DNA of 64,000 bases from Nitrosomonadales bacterium (GTDB lineage: Bacteria > Pseudomonadota > Gammaproteobacteria > Burkholderiales > Gallionellaceae). The translations under genes and the position numbers were made by a program. The stretch lies in NCBI GenBank assembly GCA_016195965.1, contig JACPYR010000004.1, positions 1 through 64,000 on the forward strand, read 5' to 3'. The notes under the pieces were generated by a model, which saw nothing but the letters and a program-made list of their open reading frames with translations, did no database searches and was not told the origin of the DNA. Positions 42,541 to 50,672 of this stretch are shown in pieces; position 1 is the first letter of the stretch, and each line of letters opens with the position of its first letter.

Positions 42541-43811
42541 TTTGCGCTCCTGATTTTCCAGATGGTCGCATCCGATGATTCGGATACCGGGTCTAGCGTC
42601 AAATCTCTTTGCGCCAGCGCCGTATTCATCGCTTGCGTCAGCGTTCCACCGTTGGCCTTGATGCGCACCACCAGGCTGCGCTCGCGGTATTCGAGTGCGG
42701 CAATGGGTGGGGCCGGTTTGCCTGTTGCGGCTATCACGCCGGACCAGACCTCGCTAAAAGTCGCGGTGATCGCCGTGAAATCATCGGGTGCGGCGAGTCC
42801 GGAATCGCGTTTGGCGATAGCGATCTTTTGCTGCATTTGCGCGATGGGATCGATGATCACGGATTCTTTCGGATAGGCCGATTTGTAAATCTGGGTCATC
42901 GTTGCGCGCAGCGCGGAGGCTTCGCTCTTCATGCGCCACCAGTCGATATTCAATGCGGCGGCATTGACGAGCAGCACGGCAAAGGCCAGTGCCAGCGGCC
43001 AACGCCACGGGCGCCAGTCCAGCTTGGCGCCGCTTCTCAAACCCAGGCCTGCCATCAAATCCAGCGTCGTGCTGTTGGCGCCGGCTATCCAGTGCGACCA
43101 GTTGTCGGCGGACACTTTGATGCGCGGATTGCCTATATCGCTGATTGCTGCCTGGCAGGCTGGCAGCGCAGATTGCGGAACGTAGAGTGTGATAGGTTTT
43201 TCTGCTGGGGCCATCGCGCACAATGCCCTGATCACGGCATGTTCTGCTGGTTCATTGGGTTCTGCGCTGATCGCCAGGCCGAGGCCGTCCTGTTCAGAGA
43301 GCCGCAGGGTCATGTCGATATCGGCACCGCTATCCGTGCTGTTGAACGCCGCGATTGCACTGCCAGCTTGATAGGGCAGGCACAATTGTGCGGGCAATGC
43401 CGAAATATGGCGCGCGCCGAATGCGGTCAATGTCTGGGCCAACTTATCGAGCCAGGCGCGCTGTACCACGGCAACAGTGCGCAGCCCATCGGATAACCCG
43501 CTTGCGACAACCTGACAGTCGGACGGATCGCTGATCAATTGATCCTCCACCAGGTTGGGCAGCGCCGCCTTGAGTTTTGCCGGCGATAGCGGCGGAACTT
43601 GAGCGCGCAGCAGCGTGACGTCGCTGGCGGCCAATAGCAGCACGACGCGTTGCGTATTCGCTATCGTGTCGGCCAGTCCCGGCAAAGCGGACATCCCTTG
43701 ACGCCCGATGCCGTTATTCGACACCAGTGCGTATGGGCAGACCAGCGCAAGCCAGTTAGGCGCGCTGTCAGCGGTGGCTTTAGAAAGTAAGCGGATATAG
43801 AGTGTGCTCAA
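42537..43811 (-). CDS. gspL: Type II secretion protein GspL
   Basis: The 424-residue protein has an actin-like cytoplasmic domain, a single membrane helix (WPLALAFAVLLVNAAALNI) at about 270-290 and a C-terminal ferredoxin-like periplasmic domain. It anchors GspE to the membrane. Upstream, where gspK would normally be its close neighbour, about 1.2 kb with a toxin-antitoxin module intervenes, so gspL may depend on a promoter in or beyond that insertion. Confidence 0.9.
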   Translation of the reverse strand: MSTLYIRLLSKATADSAPNWLALVCPYALVSNNGIGRQGMSALPGLADTIANTQRVVLLLAASDVTLLRAQVPPLSPAKLKAALPNLVEDQLISDPSDCQVVASGLSDGLRTVAVVQRAWLDKLAQTLTAFGARHISALPAQLCLPYQAGSAIAAFNSTDSGADIDMTLRLSEQDGLGLAISAEPNEPAEHAVIRALCAMAPAEKPITLYVPQSALPACQAAISDIGNPRIKVSADNWSHWIAGANSTTLDLMAGLGLRSGAKLDWRPWRWPLALAFAVLLVNAAALNIDWWRMKSEASALRATMTQIYKSAYPKESVIIDPIAQMQQKIAIAKRDSGLAAPDDFTAITATFSEVWSGVIAATGKPAPPIAALEYRERSLVVRIKANGGTLTQAMNTALAQRDLTLDPVSESSDATIWKIRSAK

Positions 43812-43972
43812 GGCGTCTAATCGGTATTGTTATTGGGATTATTGGTAAATTCGATTGTTGTTTTTCTTGCGCCGCAATCTTAACATCCCTTGGTGCTGGC
43901 AGGGTGCGCTTGCGGAGTCACAATTCTGATCCTGGCTTGCGAGCTTAGGATGCCGCCCGCTGTTCAAACCCG

Positions 43973-44350
43973 TCAACTTTCTGCCCACAGGGATGGGAAA
44001 TCAAACGAGAGTTGGCAGTGATGTTTAATCGACAGCAAATGAATGATCCCGCCAAACTGCGCATACAACACCAGATAGTCAACAAAAAGGTATTCGCGTA
44101 ATTCACCGTCATGCAGCTTTTGTTTTAACTGCGCAAGCGCATTCGCCACTTCCACAGAGCGGACAGATCGCTCAAGGAATGGCCGACCAATCGCAGGGAA
44201 ATGTTCGAGGTTAGGGATCAACGTGCCGGCCAGCTCATCCAGCAGGCGATCATAAGCTTGGGGAGCGTTCGCCTCGATTAGATATAACTCGATCGCTTCG
44301 AGATCGCGCTCGAAGTTGGCGGTCAGTTTGACAGTGATTTTCTTTGCCAC
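43973..44350 (-). CDS. ParE/RelE-type toxin
   Basis: The 125-residue protein is a RelE/ParE superfamily toxin: KITVKLTANFERDLEAIELYL at the start and YLFVDYLVLYAQFGGIIHLLSIKHH near the end match the family core. Whether it acts on gyrase (ParE) or on ribosome-bound mRNA (RelE) cannot be told. It follows its antitoxin by 12 bases, in the same direction as the gsp genes. Confidence 0.87.
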   Translation of the reverse strand: MAKKITVKLTANFERDLEAIELYLIEANAPQAYDRLLDELAGTLIPNLEHFPAIGRPFLERSVRSVEVANALAQLKQKLHDGELREYLFVDYLVLYAQFGGIIHLLSIKHHCQLSFDFPSLWAES

Positions 44351-44362
44351 TTCTGCCTGTAC

Positions 44363-44653
44363 TTAAACTGCTCGCCTATTTTTAAGCTTCTGGATCGCCT
44401 GGCGCGCATTTTTCACCCGGCCCGCCGCCACGTCGTCCAATCCCTTGCCGATTTCATCAACCAGCAACAGATGAATGCGCTCGCGCTCCAAACGATGGTA
44501 GTAATCAAGCCGATCGGAATCAATGAGCGCGACATAGCTTTCACCATTTTTGGTGATGATCTTCTCCGCTCCGGCCTTGACCTGTTCGGCCAAATCGGAA
44601 AGATTGGCGCGTGCCTGTGAAAATGCCACCACGTCGCGTACAGAAATTCCCAT
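44363..44653 (-). CDS. Phd/YefM-type antitoxin
   Basis: The 96-residue protein starts MGISVRDVVAFSQARANLSDLAEQVKAGAEKIITKNGESYVALI, a typical Phd/YefM antitoxin DNA-binding domain, followed by a helical toxin-binding end. The ATG at 44653 has AGGAGGCATC upstream; the longer frame is rejected. A perfect inverted repeat 21 bases upstream is a likely operator. Confidence 0.88.
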   Translation of the reverse strand: MGISVRDVVAFSQARANLSDLAEQVKAGAEKIITKNGESYVALIDSDRLDYYHRLERERIHLLLVDEIGKGLDDVAAGRVKNARQAIQKLKNRRAV

Positions 44654-44673
44654 GATGCCTCCTTTTATATTTG

Positions 44674-44701
44674 GCACTGAATATTGTGCAATATTCAGTG
44701 C
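44674..44701. promoter_or_regulatory. Perfect palindrome upstream of the antitoxin gene
   Basis: GCACTGAATATT at 44674-44685 and AATATTCAGTGC at 44690-44701 form a perfect 12-base inverted repeat around GTGC. It lies just upstream of the antitoxin ribosome binding site and is a good candidate for the autoregulatory operator of the module. Confidence 0.6.
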
Positions 44702-45006
44702 AGCATACAAGCAATGTTGTTCGCGGGCAACACTCATTTGCGCCTGGCCTTTTTCCCCTTGGAATAAGGTGTGAAACACCGTCAGATTTTAAGCGCCAAG
44801 CCTGTATGAAACTGGTGGATGGCCTCATTGGCTGCATTGCGGCGAGGAGTTTTTCCCGAGTGTTAACGGCAGAAGAAGTGCGTGCGGAGTGCCGGGTTGC
44901 CGTTTTGCCGAATGACTTCGAACGTTTGAGCATGGGTCATAAGCCGATGGTTTGGGAGATCGCGCATGGGTTGTTGCGGCAGGAGAGACATGGAGGGGTA
45001 AACCCG
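44702..45006. other. Non-coding remainder between antitoxin and gspK
   Basis: About 305 bases between the palindrome and the gspK stop contain open frames on both strands, but none has a family pattern, a good ribosome site or consistent codon use. It may be a degraded part of the insertion that carried the toxin-antitoxin genes. Confidence 0.4.
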
Positions 45007-45969
45007 TTAATGTTCCCGTATCCAGATCAGCTTGGTGCTCATGCTGTTGCGTTCGATCAATGCCTGTACATCCAATCCGGCACGGCTCATGCGTACTTTA
45101 CCATTGACCAGAAAATAATTGGTTGCGACCGACGCAATGCTGGGCGATGCGGAAAACGGCCTGATGGACAAGCGGTGTGAAAAGTCGGCGAAATCTCGGA
45201 AGCTGGCGGTGTTGCGGCTTTTTACCAGGGCGTTTGCATCGGCCAGCGTAAGGCCATCGAGCCGGGCTGCCAATACCTCAGCCGACGCGGTGTTCACATT
45301 GACGGGCGTGGCGCGCGGCAAAAAAATGACGAGCTCCCGGATTTTGGCCAGCATCTGCGGTGAGAAGCCGGGTACCGCGAGCAAATCATCCACCTGGGTC
45401 AGGTTCATCATCTGCGGGCCGGATTGACTGTCGCGCGTGGCGTCGACCACCGGTTTTTTGTACGCAGTGGCCATTGTATCGGCGGTCGCCTGAGCCAGCG
45501 CAGGCTCTAGTTTGGCATTGAAGAGCAGGCGTGCAAAAGCCGCGACCTCGGCAGAATTGACGATTCCATTGGAGCACAGGTTGGTCAGGTTGAGGCGCGC
45601 CTGGGCATCGCTGATGCCGCCGGACAGGGTGGTATCGGCGATGTCGGCGTCGGCATTGCCGTTTTCCATAAACTGGTCGAGGCGCGTTTCCGCCAGCGGC
45701 ACAGCCCACGGTTCATCCAGGGTATCGACGCTGGAGTACTTTGCATCTTCGCGCAGGATCAGACTGGCCCAATCCAGCGCGCCGCGCAGTATCCATTGCT
45801 TTTGCAATTGCAGGCGCTGGTTTTCGATCGAGCGCACCTGCACCTGCTGCTGCCAGAACAGGCTGGCGACGATGGTGATCGCCAGCGTGGTCAGCAACAG
45901 CGCCGTGATGACCGCGACTCCGCGTTGTCGGTGCGCCGGTAGAGGTGCTGAGGCCGGATGAATTTTCAC
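45007..45969 (-). CDS. gspK: Type II secretion minor pseudopilin GspK
   Basis: The 320-residue protein has a short basic leader and prepilin cleavage site (HRQRG before VAVITALLLTTLAITIVASLFW), then the GspK domain with a helix-hairpin-helix-like insert (LLAVPGFSPQMLAKIRELVIFLP and ASAEVLAARLDGL). GspK lacks the glutamate at position 5 of the mature pilin, as usual for this subunit. The start is taken as GTG at 45969, which overlaps the gspJ stop; the longer frame runs back into gspJ. Confidence 0.9.
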   Translation of the reverse strand: MKIHPASAPLPAHRQRGVAVITALLLTTLAITIVASLFWQQQVQVRSIENQRLQLQKQWILRGALDWASLILREDAKYSSVDTLDEPWAVPLAETRLDQFMENGNADADIADTTLSGGISDAQARLNLTNLCSNGIVNSAEVAAFARLLFNAKLEPALAQATADTMATAYKKPVVDATRDSQSGPQMMNLTQVDDLLAVPGFSPQMLAKIRELVIFLPRATPVNVNTASAEVLAARLDGLTLADANALVKSRNTASFRDFADFSHRLSIRPFSASPSIASVATNYFLVNGKVRMSRAGLDVQALIERNSMSTKLIWIREH

Positions 45970-46658
45970 ACCGCCCCCAGTAAGAATATTTTCACCATGC
46001 CGGTATCGTGTCCGCGCAGTTTCAGCGTAACTTCCAAACCTGTCGGTGCCGACAAGCCCGGTGGCGCGGGCAAACCCGATGGCGTCGGCAGTCCGGGTGG
46101 GCTTGTTGCCTGAGCGGCGGGCAGCGCATCTGTTCCGGTGCGCCAACTGCCATTGCTCCACAAGCGCAGCGCCAGCGAGGTGACATCCGATTGCAGTATC
46201 ACCGCCCGATTCGTCTCGGTGTCGTTGATCGCAGACAACCACCAGCTATCCAGTTCCTTCAGGTTGCGCGTTGCGGCCGATTCGCGGCGTGACAGCATGC
46301 CATCCTTGAGCCGGTAGGTAATGACCTGCAGTCTGGAGGGCTGATTGTCGGCAAACACCGTGCGCACCAATGCGAGCCATCCCGGTCCGGCGGCGAGCGG
46401 TATTGTATCGGGCAACTCGGCAGCGCTGGCCAGATGCGCGCAGTCGCTTTGCAGCTGGGCGAAAGCGAGTTGCATGCCGCGCGTCTGTTCGAGTTCGCTG
46501 GTGAGCGCGACGCGCGCCCGCACGATGCTGTCCAGCCCCCTCCAGCCGAGCACCGCGACGAATCCGAGCACGCTGATGGCGACCAACAGTTCGACCAGGG
46601 TCAAGCCCGCGCTTTTCTCCGGATTGCTGGCAGTAAGCGGTTTTGCGTTATTGCGCAT
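45966..46658 (-). CDS. gspJ: Type II secretion minor pseudopilin GspJ
   Basis: The 230-residue protein has the prepilin motif SAG before LTLVELLVAISVLGFV, including the glutamate five residues after the cut. The later GLSAPTGLEVTLKLRG fits GspJ. Repeated proline-glycine-leucine units (SPPGLPTPSGLPAPPGLSAP) lie before this, an unusual low-complexity insert. The start overlaps gspI by about 11 bases. Confidence 0.88.
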   Translation of the reverse strand: MRNNAKPLTASNPEKSAGLTLVELLVAISVLGFVAVLGWRGLDSIVRARVALTSELEQTRGMQLAFAQLQSDCAHLASAAELPDTIPLAAGPGWLALVRTVFADNQPSRLQVITYRLKDGMLSRRESAATRNLKELDSWWLSAINDTETNRAVILQSDVTSLALRLWSNGSWRTGTDALPAAQATSPPGLPTPSGLPAPPGLSAPTGLEVTLKLRGHDTGMVKIFLLGAV

Positions 46659-47079
46659 TCGGCACCACCTGGTTCAATTTGATGATGCGTCGTTCGGCAT
46701 TGGGCGTGTTCCTGGTATTTTGCGCATCCGGGGAATTTTGCGTATCCAGGACGCTGACCTCGACGCGGCGGAAAAAGGGGTTGGGCGTGGCGTATACGTT
46801 TTCTTCGCACACCAGATGCAATTCACCCTGGAGGCAATCGAATCTGCGCTGGCCCAGCGGCGGCCATTCGTGTGCCAGGCGAATTTGCGCCAGGCGGTTT
46901 TCTGCCGACCAGGTCGCCATCATCGAAGTGCGCAAGTCGCTGCTGTTCTGCGTCAGGCTGCCGACCGCGCGCAGGCTGGCGCCCAATGCGGTGCCGACGA
47001 TGACCAGCGCCACCAGCACTTCGAGCAAGGTGAAGCCCGCGTTGTGGTGGATGGGTGTGTGTCGATGTTCGAGGCGCAT
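46648..47079 (-). CDS. gspI: Type II secretion minor pseudopilin GspI
   Basis: The 143-residue protein has the prepilin site NAG before FTLLEVLVALVIVGTALG. A typical GspI core follows (WSAENRLAQIRL, FFRRVEVSVLD). The ATG at 47079 has AAGGAT five bases upstream and gives a 14-residue leader; the longer frame is rejected. A quasi-palindrome separates it from gspH. Confidence 0.9.
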   Translation of the reverse strand: MRLEHRHTPIHHNAGFTLLEVLVALVIVGTALGASLRAVGSLTQNSSDLRTSMMATWSAENRLAQIRLAHEWPPLGQRRFDCLQGELHLVCEENVYATPNPFFRRVEVSVLDTQNSPDAQNTRNTPNAERRIIKLNQVVPNAQ

Positions 47080-47104
47080 TTTATCCTTAAAGCCGTAGTT
47101 CAAT

Positions 47105-47230
47105 CCGCAGATTACGCAGATTAACGCAGATTCTCAAACAGCAGCAGATGGTGGAATACTTTCGCCAATGTTTATTCAAATATCTCTGCAAGCAATCTGT
47201 TTGATCTTATGTAATCAGTTTAATCTGCGG
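47105..47230. repeat. Quasi-palindrome (CGCAGATT words) between gspH and gspI
   Basis: The left arm has CCGCAGATTACGCAGATTAA from 47105 and a further CGCAGATT, the right arm TAATCAGTTTAATCTGCGG ending at 47230. The words are the same as in the element at 32211-32326, so this is a second copy of one family, with a different loop. Confidence 0.75.
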
Positions 47231-47244
47231 GCAAGTTTTGGGGT

Positions 47245-47733
47245 TTATTCGACTACAAAATGTCCGATGCCGTCGGCGCGGATCGCGACTTGCGCTTCTC
47301 CGGCGGCGAGTGTCAGCACAAAGGGTTTATCGACCGGTTCGCGACCGAAGATAATGCGTAAAGGGGGGGGCGGTTCAGCCAACGGCGGGCTGATCGAGAA
47401 GATGACCGGCGAGCGTTTGAATTCGCGCTCGCGCAGCAAATCATCCTGCTTGAGCGCTTGCCAATTGTTTTCTTCAAATATCATGAAGCGGTAGCGGTCT
47501 GCTTCTGCCTCGAAGGCGATCGGGCGGTTGCGCACGATCGCCTCATCGCGCGCCAGTTGCAGCAACAGCGCGATGCGTTGCGCATCGTTCTGCAACACCT
47601 GGCGTTCGTTGGGCATCGCATTGAACGAAACCATGCCGAGCGTGATACCGACGATCACCAGCACGACCAGCAACTCCAGCAGCGTGAAGCCTTTCTGGGT
47701 GATCAGTGATTCGCGGCTAAAAGCCGCTTCCAC
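47245..47733 (-). CDS. gspH: Type II secretion minor pseudopilin GspH
   Basis: The protein has the prepilin site ITQKG before FTLLELLVVLVIVGITLG. The frame is open far upstream into gspG, so the start is uncertain. The best candidate is GTG at 47733, giving a 162-residue protein with leader VEAAFSRESLITQKG. That codon and the next eight lie in a degenerate REP sequence (GTGGAAGCGGCTTTTAGCCG on this strand), so the repeat appears to supply the gene's start. No good Shine-Dalgarno site is seen. The C-terminus (RADGIGHFVVE) is normal for GspH. Confidence 0.8.
   Translation of the reverse strand: MEAAFSRESLITQKGFTLLELLVVLVIVGITLGMVSFNAMPNERQVLQNDAQRIALLLQLARDEAIVRNRPIAFEAEADRYRFMIFEENNWQALKQDDLLREREFKRSPVIFSISPPLAEPPPPLRIIFGREPVDKPFVLTLAAGEAQVAIRADGIGHFVVE
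47711..47733. repeat. Degenerate REP sequence at the start of gspH
   Basis: The plus strand reads TCGCGGCTAAAAGCCGCTTC then CAC, a slightly changed copy of the REP arm TCGCGGCTAAAGCCGCTCCC found in the MITE-like elements and at 50557-50617. It lies in the short space between the gspG stop and the gspH prepilin site. Confidence 0.7.
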
Positions 47734-47768
47734 AGCAGCGCGATTCGGACCATGCGAGGGAAATTTAA

Positions 47769-48227
47769 TTACAGATCCCACGAACCGATATCGGCATCGT
47801 TGCCTGCCCCGCCCGGCTGTCCATCGGCGCCCAACGAGAATACATCGAGTTCGCCCTTGATGCCGGGAGACAGATATTGATAGGGATTGCCCCACGGGTC
47901 TTTCGGCAGCTTGTCGAGATAGCCGCCGGTTTTCCAGCCGGGGGCGGCTGGCCCTGCGGTCGGCTTCGCAACCAGGGCCTGCAAGCCTTGCTCGGTGGTC
48001 GGGTAACGCTGGTTGTCGAGCTTGTAAAGTTTGAGCGCCTGCATCACTGTGGCGATGTCCTGTTTGGCTGCGATGATGCGCGCGTCGTCGGTGCGGCCCA
48101 TCAGCTTGGGCACGATCAGTGCGGCCAGGATGCCCATGATGACAACGACCACCATGATTTCAATCAGCGTAAAACCGCGCGCGGTAGCAGCCGGATGCCG
48201 GGATGAAGAGACAGAGAATTTTCGCAT
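47769..48227 (-). CDS. gspG: Type II secretion major pseudopilin GspG
   Basis: The 152-residue protein has the prepilin site TARG before [22 protein letters not shown] and the GspG signature [20 protein letters not shown], with the calcium-site region [22 protein letters not shown]. It is the major pseudopilin of the system. It is the first gene of the gsp cluster; its promoter lies in the 405-base divergent region before the protease gene. Confidence 0.95.
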   Translation of the reverse strand: MRKFSVSSSRHPAATARGFTLIEIMVVVVIMGILAALIVPKLMGRTDDARIIAAKQDIATVMQALKLYKLDNQRYPTTEQGLQALVAKPTAGPAAPGWKTGGYLDKLPKDPWGNPYQYLSPGIKGELDVFSLGADGQPGGAGNDADIGSWDL

Positions 48228-48632
48228 GGCAAATTATTTGGTTATGAGAAACGTGCGAATTGTACGCCGAGCACGGGATGTGCGAAAGGAGTGACGCATG
48301 GTCGGCTCTGGATAGGCGACGAATCATTCCGGTGAATTTGACCCGCACATGATGCGCCATGAAAACTGCACCGCGAAAAAGTGCGCTAAACTAGCGTAAC
48401 GTTGCACTGTTGATTAAACTGAATGAAGTTATCGAGCAAGTCCTTTGTGGGAGCGGCTTTAGCCGCGAAACGGACAGTAAACTCGAGCTACCAATCGCGG
48501 CTGAAGCCGCTCCCACTGGAGAAGTTAAGTTCCAAACAGAATGCAACACTAAACTAGACTCGGTTGTATCGCCGTATATTCGATTTTCTGTCATGCCGTT
48601 AGTCCAATCCTGTATAGAAAGAGCCAGCCACA
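48228..48632. other. Divergent region between gspG and protease gene
   Basis: This 405-base gap carries MITE-like copy 3 (48391-48557). The gspG side (48228-48390) is not coding and presumably holds the gsp promoter, but I could not assign a convincing -35/-10 pair. The 75 bases before the protease start contain no feature I can name. Confidence 0.5.
48391..48557. mobile_element. MITE-like element, copy 3 (167 bp, inverted, diverged)
   Basis: This copy is in the opposite orientation to copies 1 and 2 and more diverged (left end CTAGCGTAACGTTGCACTGT, right end ATGCAACACTAAACTAG). CTAG is again at both outer edges, and the internal REP palindrome and the TCAAGCAAGTCCTTTGTGG-like segment (here with GAGCAAG) are kept. 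It lies in the divergent region between gspG and the protease gene. Confidence 0.8.
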
Positions 48633-50483
48633 ATGCGCTTCAACACAACCAGTCTGATATACGGCTTGCTGTTTCCGGTGTTGTTGTCTTCCTGTGGCGG
48701 GGGTAACGGCGGCAGTGTGGCGCCCCCCGCGTTGACGGTGCCTGGTAATGTGTTGGCCACGGCGGGCAATGGCAACAACTATGTCAGTTGGTCTCCTGTT
48801 ACCGGGGCGACTGCTTACAATGTGTACTGGTCGAACATAAGCGGCGTGAGCAAATCGAACGGCACGAAAATTCCCAATGCCAGCAGCCCCTATACTCATG
48901 CCAACCTGACCAACGGCACGGCGTATTACTACGTGGTCACCGCTATGATTGCTTCAGGCGAGAGCGCGGAATCGGCGCAGGTCAGCGCAACGCCAGCCAT
49001 CGCCAGCAATGACCCTCTGTATGCCGACCAGTGGCATCTGAAGAACACCGGGCAGGCGGGCGCAGGCTCGATAGGCGTGCCGGGCGAAGACATCAATGCG
49101 GAACCGGCATGGGTAAAGTACAAAGGCATAGGCATACGCATCGCCGTGGTCGACGATGGCTTGGAAATCGCCCACGAGGATCTGGCCGCTAACGTAGCCG
49201 CAGGGCTGAGCTACAACTATCTCAATGGCAGCACTGATCCCACCGAAGCGCCAACGGATGTCAGTACGGGCAACGGTCATGGTACCGCCGTCGCGGGCAT
49301 TGCTGCGGCGCGCGACCTGAACGGATTGGGCGGATGCGGCGTCGCGCCGCGCGCCAATCTGGTAGGCTATAACTTGCTGCAAAATGGGACCTCGGCCAAT
49401 GAGGCCGATGCGATGACGCGCGGGGCACCCAACGTGCATGTTTCCAGCAGCAGCTGGGGGCCGCCGGACGGCAACGGCACGCTGGATGCGCCCCTGGCCT
49501 CATGGCGTACTGCGATTGATTATGGCTTGGCCTATGGGCGTAGCGGTCTGGGCACAATCTATACCTGGGCAGCGGGGAACGGTGCCGTGGGTAGCGCGGC
49601 CTGCCCCAGTTGCGTCGACAACTCCAACTACGACGGTTATGCGAACTACCGCGGCGTGATCGCTGTGGCTTCGGTCAACGATCAGGGTAAGCAGTCTGTC
49701 TATTCCGAGCAGGGCGCTAATCTATGGATCAGCGCGCCGGGCGGCGATTACTGCAATACGCACACGATTACTACTACCGATCGCACCGTGCACGGGTTTA
49801 ATCCTCCCGATCCGAAATATTTTTACTCGGATTACCCCAATCAAAGTTACACCCGCTGCATGAACGGTACCTCGGCCGCAGCACCCGGCGTCGCCGGAGC
49901 GGTCGCGCTGATGTTGCAGGCCAATCCCAATTTGGGCTGGCGCGATGTGCGGCTGATCCTGGCGCAATCGGCGCGCAAGAATGATGCGACCGATCTGGGA
50001 TGGGTGACCACTGCCTATCACTACAATCACAAATACGGCTTCGGCGTGGTCGACGCGGGGGCGGCGGTTTTATTGGCTGCGAGCTGGGTCAATGTAGTGC
50101 CGCAGAAGACCTATGCGGCAAGCGCTGCAGCGGGTTTGCCGATTGCGATTCCGGATGCGTATGCTAACGGAGTGAGCAATGCGATCACGGTTGCCAACAG
50201 CAAGATATCGAGTATTGAGTTTATCGAGATCACCTTCAGTTCGGATCATCCCTATTCAGGCGATCTGGCGATTACGCTGACCAGTCCGGCGGGTACGGTC
50301 AGCCAGTTATCGGCAACCCACGTCTGCAATGTTTCATGCACTGTATACAGCGGCTGGGTATTCGGCAGCGCGCGTCATCTGGGCGAGGCCGCCGATGGCA
50401 ACTGGACGCTGACCGTGAAAGATGGAACGCCAACCAATACCGGCACGTTCCAATCATGGGGCCTGAAATTTTACGGGCGTTGA
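48633..50483 (+). CDS. Kexin-like subtilisin-family lipoprotein protease
   Basis: The 616-residue protein has a lipoprotein signal (LLSSC with C21), a fibronectin type III-like domain at about 33-122, an S8 catalytic domain and a C-terminal P/proprotein-convertase domain from about 490. Catalytic residues are D174 in VVDDG, H216 in GNGHGTAVAGI and S414 in NGTSAAAPG, with the oxyanion N316 in AAGNG. No propeptide domain is seen in front of the catalytic domain. It could be exported by the nearby type II system or stay lipid-anchored. It is followed by a small propeptide-like protein gene. Confidence 0.92.
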   Translation: MRFNTTSLIYGLLFPVLLSSCGGGNGGSVAPPALTVPGNVLATAGNGNNYVSWSPVTGATAYNVYWSNISGVSKSNGTKIPNASSPYTHANLTNGTAYYYVVTAMIASGESAESAQVSATPAIASNDPLYADQWHLKNTGQAGAGSIGVPGEDINAEPAWVKYKGIGIRIAVVDDGLEIAHEDLAANVAAGLSYNYLNGSTDPTEAPTDVSTGNGHGTAVAGIAAARDLNGLGGCGVAPRANLVGYNLLQNGTSANEADAMTRGAPNVHVSSSSWGPPDGNGTLDAPLASWRTAIDYGLAYGRSGLGTIYTWAAGNGAVGSAACPSCVDNSNYDGYANYRGVIAVASVNDQGKQSVYSEQGANLWISAPGGDYCNTHTITTTDRTVHGFNPPDPKYFYSDYPNQSYTRCMNGTSAAAPGVAGAVALMLQANPNLGWRDVRLILAQSARKNDATDLGWVTTAYHYNHKYGFGVVDAGAAVLLAASWVNVVPQKTYAASAAAGLPIAIPDAYANGVSNAITVANSKISSIEFIEITFSSDHPYSGDLAITLTSPAGTVSQLSATHVCNVSCTVYSGWVFGSARHLGEAADGNWTLTVKDGTPTNTGTFQSWGLKFYGR

Positions 50484-50556
50484 TTTTGTTTGGCAGCTTG
50501 ATCGTTAACGAGCTGCCTGGGTTTTTCCCTGATAATTACCGGGGTAAGTTGTACTC

Positions 50557-50617
50557 GTGGGAGCGGCTTTAGCCGCGACAAGGCATGTGTTGTAATCGCG
50601 GCTAAAGCCGCTCCCAC
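50557..50617. repeat. REP-type inverted repeat
   Basis: GTGGGAGCGGCTTTAGCCGC begins at 50557 and its complement ends at 50617 (about 22 paired bases in each arm, loop of 17). Each arm is itself partly palindromic. This is the same REP sequence as inside the MITE-like elements, here without their terminal repeats. It lies between the protease and the propeptide-like gene and could act as an mRNA hairpin. Confidence 0.85.
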
Positions 50618-50672
50618 CAGGATCATGCTGCAAATTGATTGTTATTGAGCGCTAAATTGGAAGGAGTAGGCA

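Noticed and set aside
44671-45180. Plus-strand open frame between the antitoxin and gspK
   Set aside because: It runs over the palindrome and into the gspK 3' end in antisense, has no convincing start and no recognised family.
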